A DNA stretch of 41,401 nucleotides from Deltaproteobacteria bacterium (GTDB lineage: Bacteria > Desulfobacterota > Desulfobacteria > Desulfobacterales > JAFDCJ01). Under the pieces are notes generated by a model, which saw nothing but the letters and a program-made list of their open reading frames with translations, did no database searches and was not told the DNA's origin. Below are positions 33,214-41,360 of the stretch, one piece after another. Where the stretch lies: NCBI GenBank assembly GCA_019312835.1, contig JAFDCJ010000181.1:1-41401 (forward strand), read 5' to 3'. The position numbers were made by a program, and so were the translations under genes. Position 1 is the stretch's first letter, and every line of letters starts with the position of its first letter.

Positions 33214-34065
33214 TTTACCCTTCATTGTTTTCTGCAGGCTGACGGAAAGGGCGACGAATTCAGAGGGGCTCAGGGTTTCGGCCCGGCGGGTTGGATCAAT
33301 GCCGGCCCCAGACAACGCCTGCAGGGCGATTTGAGATTCAATCTGAAGACCGGCGGCTGTCAGGGCGTTTTTCAATGTTTTACGTCGATTGCCAAAGGCG
33401 GCCTTAATTACCTTGTACAACATGTCTTCATCGTGGGGTCCGTAGATCGTCGTGGCTTTGAACGTTATTTCGATCACCGTCGAATCTACTTTGGGAGGCG
33501 GATAAAAAACAGATGCCTTAATGTCCGCTAGAAATCGTATATCGGCACAGTATCGAAGCATTGCGGTTATCCTGCCATATTGTCGGCCGCCTGGCTCCGA
33601 CCCAATGCGCTGCGCCAGCTCCTTTTGAAACATAAGAACCGCGCGTTCAATGGCGCTTCGCGATTGTATGAGTTTGATAAGAATTTGCGAGGATATACCG
33701 TAGGGTAAATTACCCACGACCGTCAGTTTCTGCGGGGTTGCAGCGGCGATGGTATCCAATTTCATTTCAAGGATGTTTTGCGCTATAACCTCACAGTTGG
33801 TTATGCGGTTGGCGAGCAACTCGGCTTTTAGCAGTTCGATAAGCTGATCGTCCTTTTCAACGGCATATACTTTTTTGACGGCCATCGCCAGCGGTATGGT
33901 TAGAGCGCCCAGACCGGCGCCGATTTCCAATACAACATCATCTGCTGATAGGTCGGCGCGGGCAATAATGGTTCTGGCAGTCGAAGGATCAGTTAGGAAA
34001 TTTTGCCCCAGGCGTTTTTTAGGCTTTAACTCCCAGGCCTTGAGCAGGTTACGGGGTGAGGTCAT
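33205..34065 (-). CDS. rsmA: 16S rRNA dimethyladenosine transferase (RsmA/KsgA)
   Basis: The product has 286 residues. The N-terminal KKRLGQNFLTDP, the SAM-binding VLEIGAGLGALTIPLA, the catalytic NLPYGISSQILI, and FYPPPKVDSTVIEI are all typical. The enzyme dimethylates two adenines near the 3' end of 16S rRNA during small-subunit assembly. The frame starts at an ATG with only a weak ribosome site. It is followed by the ABM gene and preceded by the DUF2062 gene on the same strand, with repeats in both gaps. Confidence 0.96.
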   Translation of the reverse strand: MTSPRNLLKAWELKPKKRLGQNFLTDPSTARTIIARADLSADDVVLEIGAGLGALTIPLAMAVKKVYAVEKDDQLIELLKAELLANRITNCEVIAQNILEMKLDTIAAATPQKLTVVGNLPYGISSQILIKLIQSRSAIERAVLMFQKELAQRIGSEPGGRQYGRITAMLRYCADIRFLADIKASVFYPPPKVDSTVIEITFKATTIYGPHDEDMLYKVIKAAFGNRRKTLKNALTAAGLQIESQIALQALSGAGIDPTRRAETLSPSEFVALSVSLQKTMKGKGS

Positions 34066-34138
34066 TGCTCCAAATCTCAGATATGGCTTTTGATAGCTGG
34101 CTGCGGGACTCTGGTTTACGGCGCCTGGCTTTTGGCTA

Positions 34139-34243
34139 TAAGTTGCGCGTTACGCGTTGCGCGTCACGTGGTTGAACGGCTGAGGGCTCAGATCTTGACA
34201 CGCACCCCGCAACGCGCATCCCGTAGCCCGCAACGCGTTACGT
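34139..34243. repeat. Heptad inverted repeat (copy G4)
   Basis: The left arm has AGTTGCGCGTTACGCGTTGC and the right arm has CCCGCAACGCGCATCCCG and AACGCGTTACG. The centre is GGTTGAACGGCTGAGGGCTC. The TAA stop of the DUF2062 gene (34238-34240) is in the right arm. Confidence 0.8.
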
Positions 34244-34894
34244 TCTTGGCCCTTCTTCCTTCGTTACCGGCTGACAGAGCATGACGGTGGCATACTCGCA
34301 GTTAGGGTTGGAAGGTGCGGTGTTCGGTGCCTGAGCAATTTTTCCTCTGTCCTTCGTGCTCTGTTTTCGGCTTTCCGCCTTCTTTCCCCCGAGATGCGGC
34401 ATCCGCAACCTTTTTTCACGTGATCGAATCTTAGTTACGATCTTGCGGGTGATAAAATAGGCGCCGATGGCCAGGATCATACCGATCAGGATGCCCCCTG
34501 TCATAGCGGCAAGGGATACATCGAAGCCCAGTTTTAAAAGCTCTGCCGCTGTATGGCCCTTGATATCGGTGCCGTTGGATATTCCCAAAAGCAGGGCGCC
34601 CGTTTTATAGCTTGCCAGGTAAAAAACAGGGAAGGTAATGGGATTGCTGAGCCAGACGCCGATGGCTGCAGCGGATTTGCTGCCCCGCAGAATAAATGCC
34701 ATGGCTACGGCGATAAAGGTCTGAAAGGGTATTGTCGGTGTGGCGGAAACAAAGATGCCAACCGCCATTCCCATGGCCACATAGCGGGGTTCGCCATTTA
34801 AGGCCCTGGTACGGTTTATCCAATACGTCATCTTAGACTTGAGGTTAGCCCACAGCCGGGATTTCTTGGTCTCTATCGCTGGTTTCGCTTTCAT
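34238..34894 (-). CDS. DUF2062 membrane protein
   Basis: The product has 218 residues from the ATG at 34894. The DUF2062 pattern is visible: helix WINRTRALNGEPRYVAMGMA, VGIFVSATPTIPFQTFIAVA, then GVWLSNPITFPVFYLASYK and a C-terminal transmembrane helix (about 135-160), so two or three membrane segments. The tail is basic and low in complexity. The function of the family is unknown. The frame extends upstream to 35014, but that part runs through strong hairpins and would be an unlikely peptide, so the internal ATG is chosen; its ribosome site is poor, and the start is uncertain. The final codons lie in repeat G4. Confidence 0.75.
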   Translation of the reverse strand: MKAKPAIETKKSRLWANLKSKMTYWINRTRALNGEPRYVAMGMAVGIFVSATPTIPFQTFIAVAMAFILRGSKSAAAIGVWLSNPITFPVFYLASYKTGALLLGISNGTDIKGHTAAELLKLGFDVSLAAMTGGILIGMILAIGAYFITRKIVTKIRSREKRLRMPHLGGKKAESRKQSTKDRGKIAQAPNTAPSNPNCEYATVMLCQPVTKEEGPRT

Positions 34895-34912
34895 CGAAGT
34901 GATTTTTTTATG

Positions 34913-35028
34913 GGTTGTTTTCAAATCCGCCGGAGGCGGATTACAACCACAACGTTTAACGCACTGACGTGCTTTTGTTTTCCCCGTCCATAAGGGCGGG
35001 GAAATCCACGTCACCCGCTTTGCGGGTG
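34913..35028. other. Cluster of three strong hairpins upstream of the DUF2062 gene
   Basis: Hairpin 1 (34913-34948): GGTTGT and ACAACC close a perfect AATCCGCC-GGA-GGCGGATT stem with a five-base bulge. Hairpin 2 (34982-35001): CCCCGTCC-ATAA-GGGCGGGG. Hairpin 3 (35012-35028): CACCCGC-TTT-GCGGGTG, perfect. A smaller GCAC/GTGC dyad is at 34961-34972. The arrangement recalls the subterminal hairpins of IS200/IS605-type elements or a folded leader RNA. Confidence 0.5.
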
Positions 35029-35182
35029 GTCGTTGACTCCATACGCCCTTCAGCTTTTTGGATCGTTATCTATCAGGAAATCATCTCAATTACAATGTGA
35101 AATTCGGGCTGTTTTTTCCTGCCGCCCTGACAGCCGGCTATAATATTGCAATATCTTGACTTTTATACAGATATCAAATAGT

Positions 35183-35300
35183 AGGGTTCAAGGATTGGGG
35201 GTTCAAAGGTTCGGGGTTCAAAGATTCGAAGCTCAGCAGGACTGAAAAACGGATTTAATCCTGAACCCAGAACCCTGAACCCAGAACCCTGAACCTCTCT
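35183..35300. repeat. Heptad inverted repeat (copy F6)
   Basis: The left arm is GGGTTCAAGGATTGGGGGTT and GTTCAAAGGTTCGGGGTTC; the right arm is CCTGAACCCAGAACCCTGAA and further words. It ends 14 bases before the winged-helix ATG. Confidence 0.85.
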
Positions 35301-35314
35301 AATAGGAGGCTCCC

Positions 35315-35683
35315 ATGTCAAGAAAAAAAGGGAAAACGATCAGCTTTGATGCCATGGTTAAATTTTTTATGCAGAATTATGACATCCCGACGAAAAAGGA
35401 TGTGGACAAACTGATGGCCAAACTGGATCTTCTGGAAAATCTGATTAGGCAAACAGCATCAGGCACCAACAATGTGACATCCGGCGCTTCCCGTCGTCGA
35501 ACTGCGATGACAGCCGTTGATATTGTATTGGATAGCATCAAACAAGCCAAGCAGGGCCTGGGTTTTGCTGAAATTCAGACCAAAACCGGTTTTGATGAAA
35601 AAAAGATTCGCAATATCATTTTCCGGTTGAATAAGACCGGTAAAATTAAGCGCAAGCGCAGAGGGATATATATAGCAGCCTGA
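35315..35683 (+). CDS. Small winged-helix-like DNA-binding protein
   Basis: The product has 122 residues and is rich in Lys and Arg. The N-terminal half (about 8-50) is helical and partly coiled-coil (TKKDVDKLMAKLDLLENLI). A Ser/Arg linker leads to a winged-helix-like domain (about 62-120): VDIVLDSIKQAKQGLGFAEI, QTKTGFDEKKIRNIIFRLNK and the basic wing TGKIKRKRRGIYIA. No named family is recognised; it could be a regulator or a nucleoid-associated protein. AGGAGG precedes the ATG. A perfect 17-base palindrome 35 bases after its stop could be a binding site for it, or an operator for the protease gene. Confidence 0.65.
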   Translation: MSRKKGKTISFDAMVKFFMQNYDIPTKKDVDKLMAKLDLLENLIRQTASGTNNVTSGASRRRTAMTAVDIVLDSIKQAKQGLGFAEIQTKTGFDEKKIRNIIFRLNKTGKIKRKRRGIYIAA

Positions 35684-35717
35684 AGAGGTGCTCTCAGCAT
35701 TGCTCTATTGATATGGG

Positions 35718-35734
35718 TGACTATAGTATAGTCA
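35718..35734. promoter_or_regulatory. Perfect palindrome TGACTATA-G-TATAGTCA
   Basis: Eight-base arms around a single G, between the winged-helix gene and the protease gene. It has the shape of a dimeric regulator site and is unlike the heptad elements next to it. Confidence 0.5.
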
Positions 35735-35749
35735 TTTAGGCGGTTGTAA

Positions 35750-35930
35750 AAATTCCAAATGGCAAGCACCAAATTCCAAACAAATTCCAACGATCCAAAT
35801 TCAAAACGCCAAACGTGACGGTCGGCGAGATATCTTAGTGAAATAGCTTACTGTGTGAAGGTTTCGGTCATTGGGGATTGATATTTGAGATTTAGTTGTG
35901 ATTTGGTGCCTGTAATTTGGAATTTTAATG
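35750..35930. repeat. Heptad inverted repeat, CAAATTC type (copy H2)
   Basis: The left arm has AATTCCAAATGGCAAGCACC and AATTCCAAACAAATTCC; the right arm has GATTTAGTTGTGATTTGGTG and TAATTTGGAATTTT. GGCACCAAAT-type words match on both sides. It occupies the upstream region of the M16C protease gene. Confidence 0.8.
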
Positions 35931-35981
35931 TTCGCCAATATTAAATTTTCGTATAACAACGCTTAACCAACCGAGGAACTC

Positions 35982-38972
35982 ATGAACGCTATCACAGACC
36001 CCAGCAATCCAGACCTGACAGCCGGTGGGCGCATCAACGAATACCAAATCGAACGGGTGGAACCTCTCCCGGATATTTCTTCAGTTTTCTATGAGCTGAA
36101 GCATTTGCGCACCGGTGCCAAACACATCCACATCAGCAACGGTGATGCTGAAAATACGTTTGGTGTTGCCTTCAAAACCGTGCCGCATGATTCCACCGGG
36201 GTTGCCCACATCCTTGAACACACCGTATTGTGCGGCTCAAGGCAGTATCCGGTCCGGGATCCATTTTTCTCTATGCTCAAAAGAAGTTTAAGTACGTTTA
36301 TGAATGCATTTACGGCCTCGGATTGGACGATGTATCCTTTTTCAACCCAGAACCGAAAAGATTTTTATAATTTGATGGGCGTCTACCTGGACGCGGCGTT
36401 TTTCCCGCGCCTGGACGGTCTCAGTTTTAAACAGGAGGGCCACCGCCTGGAAATTGCAACGCCGTCGGAGAGCAACGACCCGGCTGCCCAGCAGCTGACG
36501 TATAAAGGTGTTGTTTATAATGAGATGAAAGGCGCCATGTCCTCGCCCGATCAGGTAATGGTCCGATCTATCCTGAAAGCTTTGTACCCTTCGACGACCT
36601 ATCGCTTTAACTCCGGCGGGGAGCCCGCTGAGATTCCGTCACTTACCCATTCTCAGCTCAAAGAATTTCACCGCCGTCACTATCATCCCAGCAACGCCTT
36701 TTTTTATACTTACGGCAACCTGCCGTTGAGGGATCACCTGTCTTTTATCGACGCCAAAGTTCTCAAGAGCTTTAAACCCATTGACCACGATACGAATGTT
36801 GCATCCCAACCCCGCTGGAAGCAGCCGCGAACAGAATCGTATCCATACCCCCTGGACCAAAATGAAGACCCAACCAAAAAATGTCAGGTGTGCGTGGCCT
36901 GGCTGACGGCGGATATCAAAGATAGCTTTGAAGTTTTGGTCCTGACGTTACTGGAACAGATTCTGCTGGGCAATCCAGCCTCTCCCCTGCGCCAGGCCCT
37001 GATTGATTCCGGGCTTGGCAGCGCGCTGTGCGACGGTACCGGTTTTGACGCTGATAACCGGGATACGCTGTTTGTCAGCGGTTTAAAAGATGTGGCGTCA
37101 TCAGACGCCGCTCGAATAGAAGCGATCATTCTCGGTGTCTTGCGCGATCTGGCTGAAAACGGTGTTGATAAAACACTGATCGATTCCGCCATACACCAGA
37201 TTGAATTTCACCGTAAGGAGATAACCAACACGCCCTATCCATACGGAATAAAATTGTTGCTGACCTTTTCCGGCAGCTGGTTTCACGGCGGCGATCCGGT
37301 AAAAATTTTGAATTTCGATGCCGATTTGACCCGGCTGCGAAAAGAGTTGGCCGACGGGTCATTTTTTGAAAATCGAATCAAAAAATACTTTTTGGATAAT
37401 ACCCACCGGGCGACTGTCACGCTGGTCCCGGATCAGGAAATGGCGTCAAAGGAAAACGACCGGTTGGGCGCTGAGCTTGAGCGCATCAAAAAAGATTTGG
37501 TACCATCGGATATAGACCGGATAAAACAGGATGCTGAAGCCCTCATCCGACTGCAGGAAACCGAAGAGGACATCTCCTGCCTTCCAACCCTTGAGCGCAA
37601 AGACATTCCCTCGTCGGTACCCAGCGTTCAAGAATCGGCGGCGGATGGTGCCATACCGGCGACTTTGTACAACCAGGCCACATCAGGGATTTTCTACCTT
37701 GCGGCGGCAGCCGGCGGTGGCGCACTGCCGGACGACCTGGCACCACTGGCACCATTTTTCTGTTACGCGGCTTCCCGCATGGGAACTGCCGTTCGCGACT
37801 ACGCCGAGATGGCCCGGCGTATTGACGCCTACACCGGCGGTATCGGTCTGTCGACCCATGCCCGCACGAGATTTGACGGGACGGGGGAGTGTCTGCCGTT
37901 TGTCTCTATTAACGCCAAATGCCTCGATCGCAATCGGGACCAAATGTTCGATATTCTCCAGGAATTATTGCACCAGTCTGATTTTTCCGACTTGACGCGG
38001 CTAAAAAACCTGCTGCTGGAATATCGGGCCGGACTTGAATCGATGGTTATCCACAATGGCCATCGGCTGGCAATTTCACTGGCCTCCAGGAATCTATCCG
38101 CCACCCGCCGGCAGAGTGAAATCTGGAATGGGGTTCACCAGCTGCAAACCATCAAAGCGCTTGCCGATAAGCTTACCGACAAAAAGATCAAATCGTTATC
38201 ACTGGATCTTGCTGCCATCGGAGAGACCCTTTTGGGGCAAAAAAATTTTAAGATGGCCCTGATAGGAGAAGACGCCTCCGGGGCGCAGGCCCGTGCCTGG
38301 GCGCTATCCTTGATTGACGGATTAGGGGACAGCCAGGATGACGGTTTTAAAGCACCTGGTAGCACACTGGATGCCGGAAATATCAGAGAAGGCTGGAGCA
38401 CATCGTCAGCCGTTTCATTTGTGGCGCAGGCGTTTGAAACAGTGCGCATGGAGCATGAAGATGCAGCGGCGCTATCTATTATCAGCAAAATATTACGATC
38501 CCTGTATTTGCACCGGGAAATTCGAGAAAAAGGCGGTGCCTATGGCGGCTTCGCCCTCTACAGCCCCGAGGACGGGTTGTTTTGTTTGGCCTCCTACCGG
38601 GATCCACATATCGTATCGACGCTGAAAGCCTTTGACAATGCCGCGGCCTTTATTCGTTCGGGAAGTTTCGAGGAAGAAGATGTCAATGAAGCCATATTGC
38701 AAGTTTGCTCTGAGATTGACAAGCCCGATCCACCCGGCCCGGCCGCCCGCAAATCTTTTTACCGCAGCATCATTGCCCTAACCGACGATATGCGAGAACA
38801 CTATAAAAGTAAGCTGTTAAACCTAACCCGCCGGCAGGTGATCCAGGTCGCCGAAAAGTACTTCGACGGCGACCAGGAAAAAAAGGCTGTTGCAGTCATT
38901 TCGGGGGAGGAGCAGCTCAAGGCGGCTAATGATATGCTCGTATCCAATCCACTTTTGCTCAAGCGTATTTAG
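35982..38972 (+). CDS. M16C zinc metalloprotease (PreP/Cym1-like)
   Basis: The product has 996 residues, the usual PreP length, with no signal peptide, so it is probably cytosolic. The inverted zinc motif HILEH is at 76-80 (H76, E79, H80) and the distal Glu is expected in GVVYNEMKGAMSS (about 170-182). The layout is two M16 halves joined by the M16C-associated linker, with GSALCDGTGFDADNRDTLF and EKGGAYGGFALYSPEDGLF (near 850) in the second half. Such enzymes digest short unfolded peptides inside a closed chamber. It stands alone downstream of the winged-helix gene. The ATG lies 7 bases after GAGG. Confidence 0.93.
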   Translation: MNAITDPSNPDLTAGGRINEYQIERVEPLPDISSVFYELKHLRTGAKHIHISNGDAENTFGVAFKTVPHDSTGVAHILEHTVLCGSRQYPVRDPFFSMLKRSLSTFMNAFTASDWTMYPFSTQNRKDFYNLMGVYLDAAFFPRLDGLSFKQEGHRLEIATPSESNDPAAQQLTYKGVVYNEMKGAMSSPDQVMVRSILKALYPSTTYRFNSGGEPAEIPSLTHSQLKEFHRRHYHPSNAFFYTYGNLPLRDHLSFIDAKVLKSFKPIDHDTNVASQPRWKQPRTESYPYPLDQNEDPTKKCQVCVAWLTADIKDSFEVLVLTLLEQILLGNPASPLRQALIDSGLGSALCDGTGFDADNRDTLFVSGLKDVASSDAARIEAIILGVLRDLAENGVDKTLIDSAIHQIEFHRKEITNTPYPYGIKLLLTFSGSWFHGGDPVKILNFDADLTRLRKELADGSFFENRIKKYFLDNTHRATVTLVPDQEMASKENDRLGAELERIKKDLVPSDIDRIKQDAEALIRLQETEEDISCLPTLERKDIPSSVPSVQESAADGAIPATLYNQATSGIFYLAAAAGGGALPDDLAPLAPFFCYAASRMGTAVRDYAEMARRIDAYTGGIGLSTHARTRFDGTGECLPFVSINAKCLDRNRDQMFDILQELLHQSDFSDLTRLKNLLLEYRAGLESMVIHNGHRLAISLASRNLSATRRQSEIWNGVHQLQTIKALADKLTDKKIKSLSLDLAAIGETLLGQKNFKMALIGEDASGAQARAWALSLIDGLGDSQDDGFKAPGSTLDAGNIREGWSTSSAVSFVAQAFETVRMEHEDAAALSIISKILRSLYLHREIREKGGAYGGFALYSPEDGLFCLASYRDPHIVSTLKAFDNAAAFIRSGSFEEEDVNEAILQVCSEIDKPDPPGPAARKSFYRSIIALTDDMREHYKSKLLNLTRRQVIQVAEKYFDGDQEKKAVAVISGEEQLKAANDMLVSNPLLLKRI

Positions 38973-39010
38973 ATAAAAATTCATGATTATCCAGTTTGGA
39001 TAAAAATGGA

Positions 39011-39140
39011 AAAAAACAAATCACAAATTACAAATCACAAACAAATTACAATGACCAAAATTCAAAATCATAAACTGTTTTGGTCATTGTAATTTCGAAT
39101 TTGAAATTTATTCGATATTTGGTGCTTGTGTTTTGAGTTT
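39011..39140. repeat. Heptad inverted repeat with a perfect 18-base-pair hairpin (copy H3)
   Basis: Left words are CAAATCA/CAAATTA. The inner arms AAATTACAATGACCAAAA (39043-39060) and TTTTGGTCATTGTAATTT (39078-39095) are perfectly complementary with a 17-base loop. Right-hand words GAATTTGAAATTTATTCG and TTTGGTGCTTGTG match the outer left arm. It lies between the convergent protease gene and panB and may terminate both. Confidence 0.85.
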
Positions 39141-39183
39141 TTAACATTTTGACGCATGTGGCAAGAAAAACACCCTCAAAAGC

Positions 39184-40035
39184 TTATTCCTCTAAAAGAT
39201 TTTCAAGCTCTTCCAGCGATTCAGTCGGCATCGTAAAAGAATGCTCGGGCGCCGGAAATTTCATCTCGCGGACCTCTGCTTTGTATTCAGTTAAGGCATC
39301 CAGAATATTCTTTCTGATAGTTGCATATTGTTTGACAAACTTCGGTACGAATTTGTCAAACAGACCGATCAAGTCGTGGGTTACCAGCACCTGGCCGTCG
39401 ACGTCCGGGCCTGCCCCGATCCCGATAACCGGCACTTTAACGGCATCAGCCACCAGTTTTCCGAGAGGCGCCGGCACGGCTTCCAGAATCATTGAGAAAA
39501 CGCCGGCATCTTCCAGGGCCCTGGCATCATCGAGGATTTGCTTGGCAGCTGCCGCATCACGACCCTGCATTTTAAATCCGCCCAGCGCACCGGCTGTCTG
39601 AGGCGTCAGCCCGATATGTCCCTGCACCGGTATGCCCGCCTTGACGATGGCGGCAACGGTCGGTGCAAAATCAACCCCGCCCTCCAGTTTTATGGATTCG
39701 CAGCCGCCTTCTTTCAGCAGGCGGCCGGCATTGATGATCGCATCCCGGATCGATGTGTTGTAACTCATAAATGGCATATCACCGACGATAAAGGGATTTT
39801 TACACCCGCGGCTGACCGCCCGGATGTGGTGGATCATGTGTTCCATGGTGACCTCGACGGTTCCCTCCAGTCCCATCACAACCATCCCCAGTGAATCGCC
39901 GACCAGGACAATATCGATGCCGGCCTCATCCGCCAGTAACCCAAAAGGATAGTCATAGGCTGTTACCATGGTCAATTTGCGATTATCGTCTTTGGCCTGC
40001 TGAATGTCTAGTATGGTTACCTTGTCTGTGCTCAT
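39184..40035 (-). CDS. panB: 3-Methyl-2-oxobutanoate hydroxymethyltransferase
   Basis: The product has 283 residues. PanB motifs are complete: VTAYDYPFGLLADEAGIDI, VLVGDSLGMVVMGLEGT with the metal-binding Asp, VGDMPFMSYN, ESIKLEGG, and GHIGLTPQTAGALGG. The enzyme makes ketopantoate from 2-oxoisovalerate and methylene-tetrahydrofolate, the first step to pantothenate and CoA. GGAGAAG precedes the ATG. It follows panE on the same strand; panC and panD are not in view. CoA demand in this organism should be high because of acetyl-CoA metabolism. Confidence 0.96.
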   Translation of the reverse strand: MSTDKVTILDIQQAKDDNRKLTMVTAYDYPFGLLADEAGIDIVLVGDSLGMVVMGLEGTVEVTMEHMIHHIRAVSRGCKNPFIVGDMPFMSYNTSIRDAIINAGRLLKEGGCESIKLEGGVDFAPTVAAIVKAGIPVQGHIGLTPQTAGALGGFKMQGRDAAAAKQILDDARALEDAGVFSMILEAVPAPLGKLVADAVKVPVIGIGAGPDVDGQVLVTHDLIGLFDKFVPKFVKQYATIRKNILDALTEYKAEVREMKFPAPEHSFTMPTESLEELENLLEE

Positions 40036-40080
40036 CTTGGCTTCTCCTTGCTGAAAAACAATCCCAATTCAGTAAAATGA

Positions 40081-40184
40081 TAAGTTCATAAGCCGGTAAG
40101 CTGGTGAGTTCGTAAGCTACAACCAAATGAACATTCTGTCCTTTCAAGCTCACGAACTTATCAACTTATGAGCTTACGAGCTTT
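40081..40184. repeat. Octad inverted repeat, TAAGTTCA type (copy J1)
   Basis: The left arm has eight-base words TAAGTTCA/TAAGCCGG/TAAGCTGG/TGAGTTCG; the right arm has GAACTTAT/CAACTTAT/GAGCTTAC/GAGCTTTA. It lies between panE and panB. The period is eight rather than seven. Confidence 0.75.
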
Positions 40185-40209
40185 AATTGACGTTTTGTGA
40201 ATCGCCGCA

Positions 40210-41130
40210 CTATTTATAATGGTATTCCATTGTCTGCACCAAAGCCGTCAGCGTCTCATTAACCGGTACCGGCACCCCCAGCCGTTCGGCTTCCCGGACG
40301 ATATAGCCGTTGATCGTCTCTATTTCCGTCTGGCGCTGGTTGTCCACATCCTGTCCCATGGAAGACCGGTTGGCGGCGGTTGCCTCAGCCACTGCATAGA
40401 CATGATCGACGGCATCGTCACGAACCGTTATGTTCATCTTGCCGGCGATTTGGATCGCCTCCTCAACGGCCATGCGGCTGAGTTTCCGGGTTATTTCTAA
40501 ATCGAGAAGCTGTCCGTTTTTTATAGCAGTCAAGGCCGTAATGGCATTGATGCCGATATTGATCAGCAGTTTGCTCCAGAGCAGGCTGCGCACGTCAGCA
40601 ACAGATTTCGATTCGATGCCGCTGCGGGTGAAGAAATCGGATATTTGGCCGGCCCTCCGGCGTCCCGGCTCTGTTGCCGCCCACGCGCCGATGGTCGTCG
40701 CCCCGACGCCTGCATGACGAATGCGGCCCGGACCAAGCATGGTTGCTCCGTGGGAAGTTGTTCCTGCCAGAACCCTTTCCGCATCCATGCCTTCAGCCAG
40801 AAGATTCGCGTTACCCATGCCGTTTTGCAATGTCAGCACAATACCGTCGGGTCCCGCCAACGTTCGGGCCGAATCAGCCGCAGCGGCCGTCTGGGTCGAC
40901 TTGACAAAAATGAGGACCAGTTCCGCCTGGCCTATCTGCTCCGGAGCGGTGGTCGCCTCCATTCTCAGCGTGCGGGTCTTGCCCCCTTGCTCGATGGTCA
41001 GTCCATCTTTATTGACGGCCTGGACATGGTCGGCCCACACGTCATACAGCCAAACCTTGTTGCCCGCCTCAGCCAGCATGGCGCCAAAAAGGCTTCCCAT
41101 GGCGCCTGCACCCACCACCGCGATTTTCAT
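40210..41130 (-). CDS. panE: 2-Dehydropantoate 2-reductase (ketopantoate reductase)
   Basis: The product has 306 residues. The N-terminal NADP Rossmann motif is MKIAVVGAGAMGSLFGAML, followed by LVLIFVKSTQT and LTLQNGMGN. The C-terminal helical domain has LLWSKLLINIGINAITALTA with the catalytic Lys, and the SSMGQDVDNQRQTEIETING stretch. It reduces ketopantoate made by PanB, so panE-panB form a two-step unit. GGGGGAT precedes the ATG. Repeat J1 lies in the 174-base gap before panB. Confidence 0.95.
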   Translation of the reverse strand: MKIAVVGAGAMGSLFGAMLAEAGNKVWLYDVWADHVQAVNKDGLTIEQGGKTRTLRMEATTAPEQIGQAELVLIFVKSTQTAAAADSARTLAGPDGIVLTLQNGMGNANLLAEGMDAERVLAGTTSHGATMLGPGRIRHAGVGATTIGAWAATEPGRRRAGQISDFFTRSGIESKSVADVRSLLWSKLLINIGINAITALTAIKNGQLLDLEITRKLSRMAVEEAIQIAGKMNITVRDDAVDHVYAVAEATAANRSSMGQDVDNQRQTEIETINGYIVREAERLGVPVPVNETLTALVQTMEYHYK

Positions 41131-41144
41131 AGAATCCCCCTAGG

Positions 41145-41360
41145 AAGGACGAATGGCGAATGTCGAATGAAGAATGATGGTATTCGCTCCGCTCATCCCT
41201 ATTTTATTACTATGCAAACTTTATCAGCACCTTTCGCCAAGAAACTTATTTTTTTATTATAAAACTGATCCGCCAGAGGCGGACCGTGGTTATCATTCGG
41301 CATTCGTCATTCGAACTTGGGCCTTCCAGAATCATTCGTCAATCGACATTCAACATTCCC
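41145..41360. repeat. Heptad inverted repeat (copy E7)
   Basis: Left words are GGACGAATGGCGAATGTCG and GAATGAAGAATGATGG; the right side has CATTCGGCATTCGTCATTCG and further ATTCGTCAATCGACATTC words. The core is TATTCGCTCCGCTCATCC and a TCCGCC-AGA-GGCGGA hairpin (about 41269-41283) lies in the centre. It covers the end of the next gene. Confidence 0.8.

Noticed and set aside
34895-35014. Upstream extension of the DUF2062 frame
   Set aside because: It translates strong hairpins into an unlikely peptide; the ATG at 34894 fits the family better.
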